Source: Holosporales bacterium
GTDB lineage: Bacteria > Pseudomonadota > Alphaproteobacteria > Caedimonadales > UBA9215
Direction of reading: 5' to 3'
NCBI GenBank assembly: GCA_003503995.1
Contig: DOCA01000137.1
Coordinates: forward strand, 1-5,821
DNA: 5,821 nt
Shown piece after piece: positions 4,944 to 5,821 of the stretch. Position 1 is the first letter of the stretch. Every line of letters starts with the position of its first letter. A program made the translations under genes and the position numbers. Under the pieces are notes generated by a model. The model saw only the letters and a program-made list of their open reading frames with translations. It searched no databases and had not been told where the DNA came from.

Positions 4944-5510
4944 TTTTTGTACTTTTGCCATACAAGAAGTCCCGAAACCAGCAAAACAAAATGGCCGATA
5001 GGATAAACCCAATAATTTATCCAAGATGCTGAAAAGTTGGGGAGAAATGCTCCAACGATAGAAAAAGGCACTGCTAATAGTAGTACTCCGGCTGAAATTG
5101 ATTTGTTATCCTGGGTATTGACCAAAGGAAAAATCACTAACAAAAATAGCCACGGAGCAAAGGCGGCAGTGCCTTTAAGGACATTGGGATGAAGCCTAAA
5201 GGCTGTAAACTCCCCGCTAGAAAATGCTTCAAGCTCTTGAGCGATTCTTTTAAAAGTATTAGAGAGGTGTTTTTCACTGGTCTTGGTTATTTCGCTAGGA
5301 AGATTGGCGCTTTTTTGAAGGAGCTCAACAGTGCTTCGCATCCGGTTAAGTTTAAAATGGCCTGTGTAACTCTCATATATGATGAGACAAAATCCAAACA
5401 GCGTCAGCAGACCAAAAATGAATACCAACCGTTTCCAAGTGAATTGCTCTATTAACTTTTCAAAAAACTCGAAAACCGGGCTAAGCATATTTATTCGTTT
5501 TTGGCCCTAA
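4893..5510 (-). mobile_element. Integron gene cassette with one membrane-protein gene and its attC
   Basis: The boundaries follow the G/TTAG cut rule: the cassette starts at the GTTAGGG junction (5511 to 5505 on the minus strand) and ends at the G of GTTAG in the attC (4893). It is about 618 bp long, and nearly all of it is the single gene plus attC, as expected for a cassette. No integrase gene is in the window. Confidence 0.65.
4937..5488 (-). CDS. Cassette-borne four-helix membrane protein of unknown function
   Basis: The 183-residue product has membrane helices near 20-38, 107-123, 131-149 and 157-177. A polar, probably helical segment of about 65 residues lies between the first and second (about 40-105, with KTSEKHLSNTFKRIAQELEAF at about 69-89). 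The C-terminus is basic (WQKYKKP). I do not recognise the family; small multi-helix proteins without known function are common in cassette arrays. The ATG at 5488 lies about 17-22 bases inside the cassette edge and has no clear Shine-Dalgarno sequence, so translation may be weak or leaderless-like. The stop TAA is inside the attC core. It is the first cassette gene after the nrdB side, so it would be first to be read from any promoter there. Confidence 0.8.
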   Translation of the reverse strand: MLSPVFEFFEKLIEQFTWKRLVFIFGLLTLFGFCLIIYESYTGHFKLNRMRSTVELLQKSANLPSEITKTSEKHLSNTFKRIAQELEAFSSGEFTAFRLHPNVLKGTAAFAPWLFLLVIFPLVNTQDNKSISAGVLLLAVPFSIVGAFLPNFSASWINYWVYPIGHFVLLVSGLLVWQKYKKP

Positions 5511-5514
5511 CGCC
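5504..5514 (-). other. Cassette junction core (GTTAGGG), outer edge of the array
   Basis: On the minus strand GGCGTTAGGGC matches the GTTRRRY-type core where IntI joins cassettes. It defines the 5' edge of the first cassette. The sequence further upstream does not contain a matching attC left arm before nrdB, so this edge is either an attI-like site, a secondary integration site, or a worn attC. Confidence 0.5.
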
Positions 5515-5595
5515 TTAATAGACGTCCCAAATGACATCTTCTTTTACGTCACTATTGACAACTAATCCCATAATCTACGATCCAGCCCCTCGTTT

Positions 5596-5624
5596 TTTAA
5601 AAAACACCATCCAGATTATGTCAA
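5596..5624 (-). promoter_or_regulatory. Possible promoter reading into the cassettes
   Basis: On the minus strand TTGACA (5624-5619) is followed after 17 bases by TTTAAA (5601-5596), a perfect -35 and a 4/6 match to the -10. It lies between the nrdB stop and the first cassette and would read leftward through the cassette genes. The -10 overlaps the 14-bp palindrome GTTTTTTAAAAAAC (5592-5605), which could instead belong to 3'-end processing of nrdB. Confidence 0.35.
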
Positions 5625-5662
5625 CAGATTTCCCGATTCCCCTTTCGCCCTTCTCCATTCCC

Positions 5663-5821
5663 TCAATCCCAACTCAACGCCCCCCCAGTCTGATATTCCG
5701 TAACCCTAGTCTCAAAAAAATTCTTCTCCTTCTTCAAATCCAGCACCTCACTCATCCACGGAAACGGATTAGTCGCCCCCGGATATTGCTCTGGCAACCC
5801 AATCTGATTACAACGTCGATT
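5663..5821 (-). CDS. nrdB: Ribonucleoside-diphosphate reductase small subunit, C-terminal fragment
   Basis: The last 52 codons of class I NrdB, which houses the metal/radical cofactor and supplies the radical to NrdA for making deoxyribonucleotides. The rest of the gene lies beyond the right edge. The tail contains the conserved block NPFPWMSEVLDLKKEKNFF, followed by ETRVTEYQTGGALSWD and a TGA stop. This matches the typical C-terminus of many proteobacterial NrdB proteins, and the extreme tail docks into NrdA. The metal-binding helices are not in view. The frame is intact to the edge. A run of seven C (5680-5686) encodes part of the Gly-Gly-Ala segment. The stop is about 150 bases from the first cassette edge, so the array sits immediately downstream of nrdB. 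Confidence 0.92.
   Translation of the reverse strand, partial: NRRCNQIGLPEQYPGATNPFPWMSEVLDLKKEKNFFETRVTEYQTGGALSWD

Noticed and set aside
3792..5455. Plus-strand frames in the accessory region (3792-4082, 4040-4330, 4373-4561, 5189-5455)
   Set aside because: They overlap better-supported minus-strand genes with ribosome sites, signal or membrane helices, or consist of repeat sequence.
5592..5605. Palindrome GTTTTTTAAAAAAC as an nrdB terminator
   Set aside because: It is a pure A/T palindrome with no GC stem and little room for a loop, so a stable terminator hairpin is unlikely.

Overview
The window holds the start of an F-type ATP synthase operon on the left (atpB, atpE, atpF, plus strand), the tail of a class I ribonucleotide reductase small-subunit gene on the right (nrdB, minus strand, running off the edge), and between them about 3.6 kb of accessory DNA whose genes all read on the minus strand. 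The accessory part looks like a small integron-type gene-cassette cluster with no integrase in view, later broken up by short inverted-repeat elements. The base composition is AT-rich. A lipobox lipoprotein and attC-type sites suggest a Gram-negative bacterium. The NrdB tail looks proteobacterial, whereas the F0 proteins (67-residue subunit c, long hydrophilic N-terminus on subunit a) are unlike the textbook gammaproteobacterial ones, so I do not assign a taxon.

Layout. 1-228: leader without a gene, with a short tandem repeat at the edge. 229-1910: atpB-atpE-atpF, the membrane F0 sector. Only atpE has a clear Shine-Dalgarno sequence. No atpH or F1 gene follows; a 36-codon open frame overlapping the atpF end stops exactly where a repeat begins. 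2002-2039: a solo repeat end. 2119-3332: a translationally coupled pair, a pesticin/T4-lysozyme-like muramidase without a signal peptide followed by a lipoprotein. This reads best as an antibacterial toxin with its envelope immunity protein. 3400-4143: repeat territory with two 171-bp copies (about 96% identical) of an element with 15-bp core inverted termini, enclosing a small membrane-protein gene whose 3' end is made of repeat sequence. 4202-5510: two cassettes, each one gene for an unknown membrane-anchored protein whose stop codon lies inside the left arm of an attC site. One attC (4884-4943) is complete; the other (4183-4207) keeps only its left arm. 5504-5514: the outer cassette junction, next to the nrdB tail.

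How it works together. The F0 genes make the proton channel and stator stalk; their F1 partners must be encoded elsewhere. NrdB is a housekeeping gene. The cassettes between them are probably read leftward, possibly from a promoter-like sequence at 5596-5624. The muramidase/lipoprotein pair is the one accessory unit with a readable function. Taxonomy, the toxin/immunity role and the loss of atpH are inferences.
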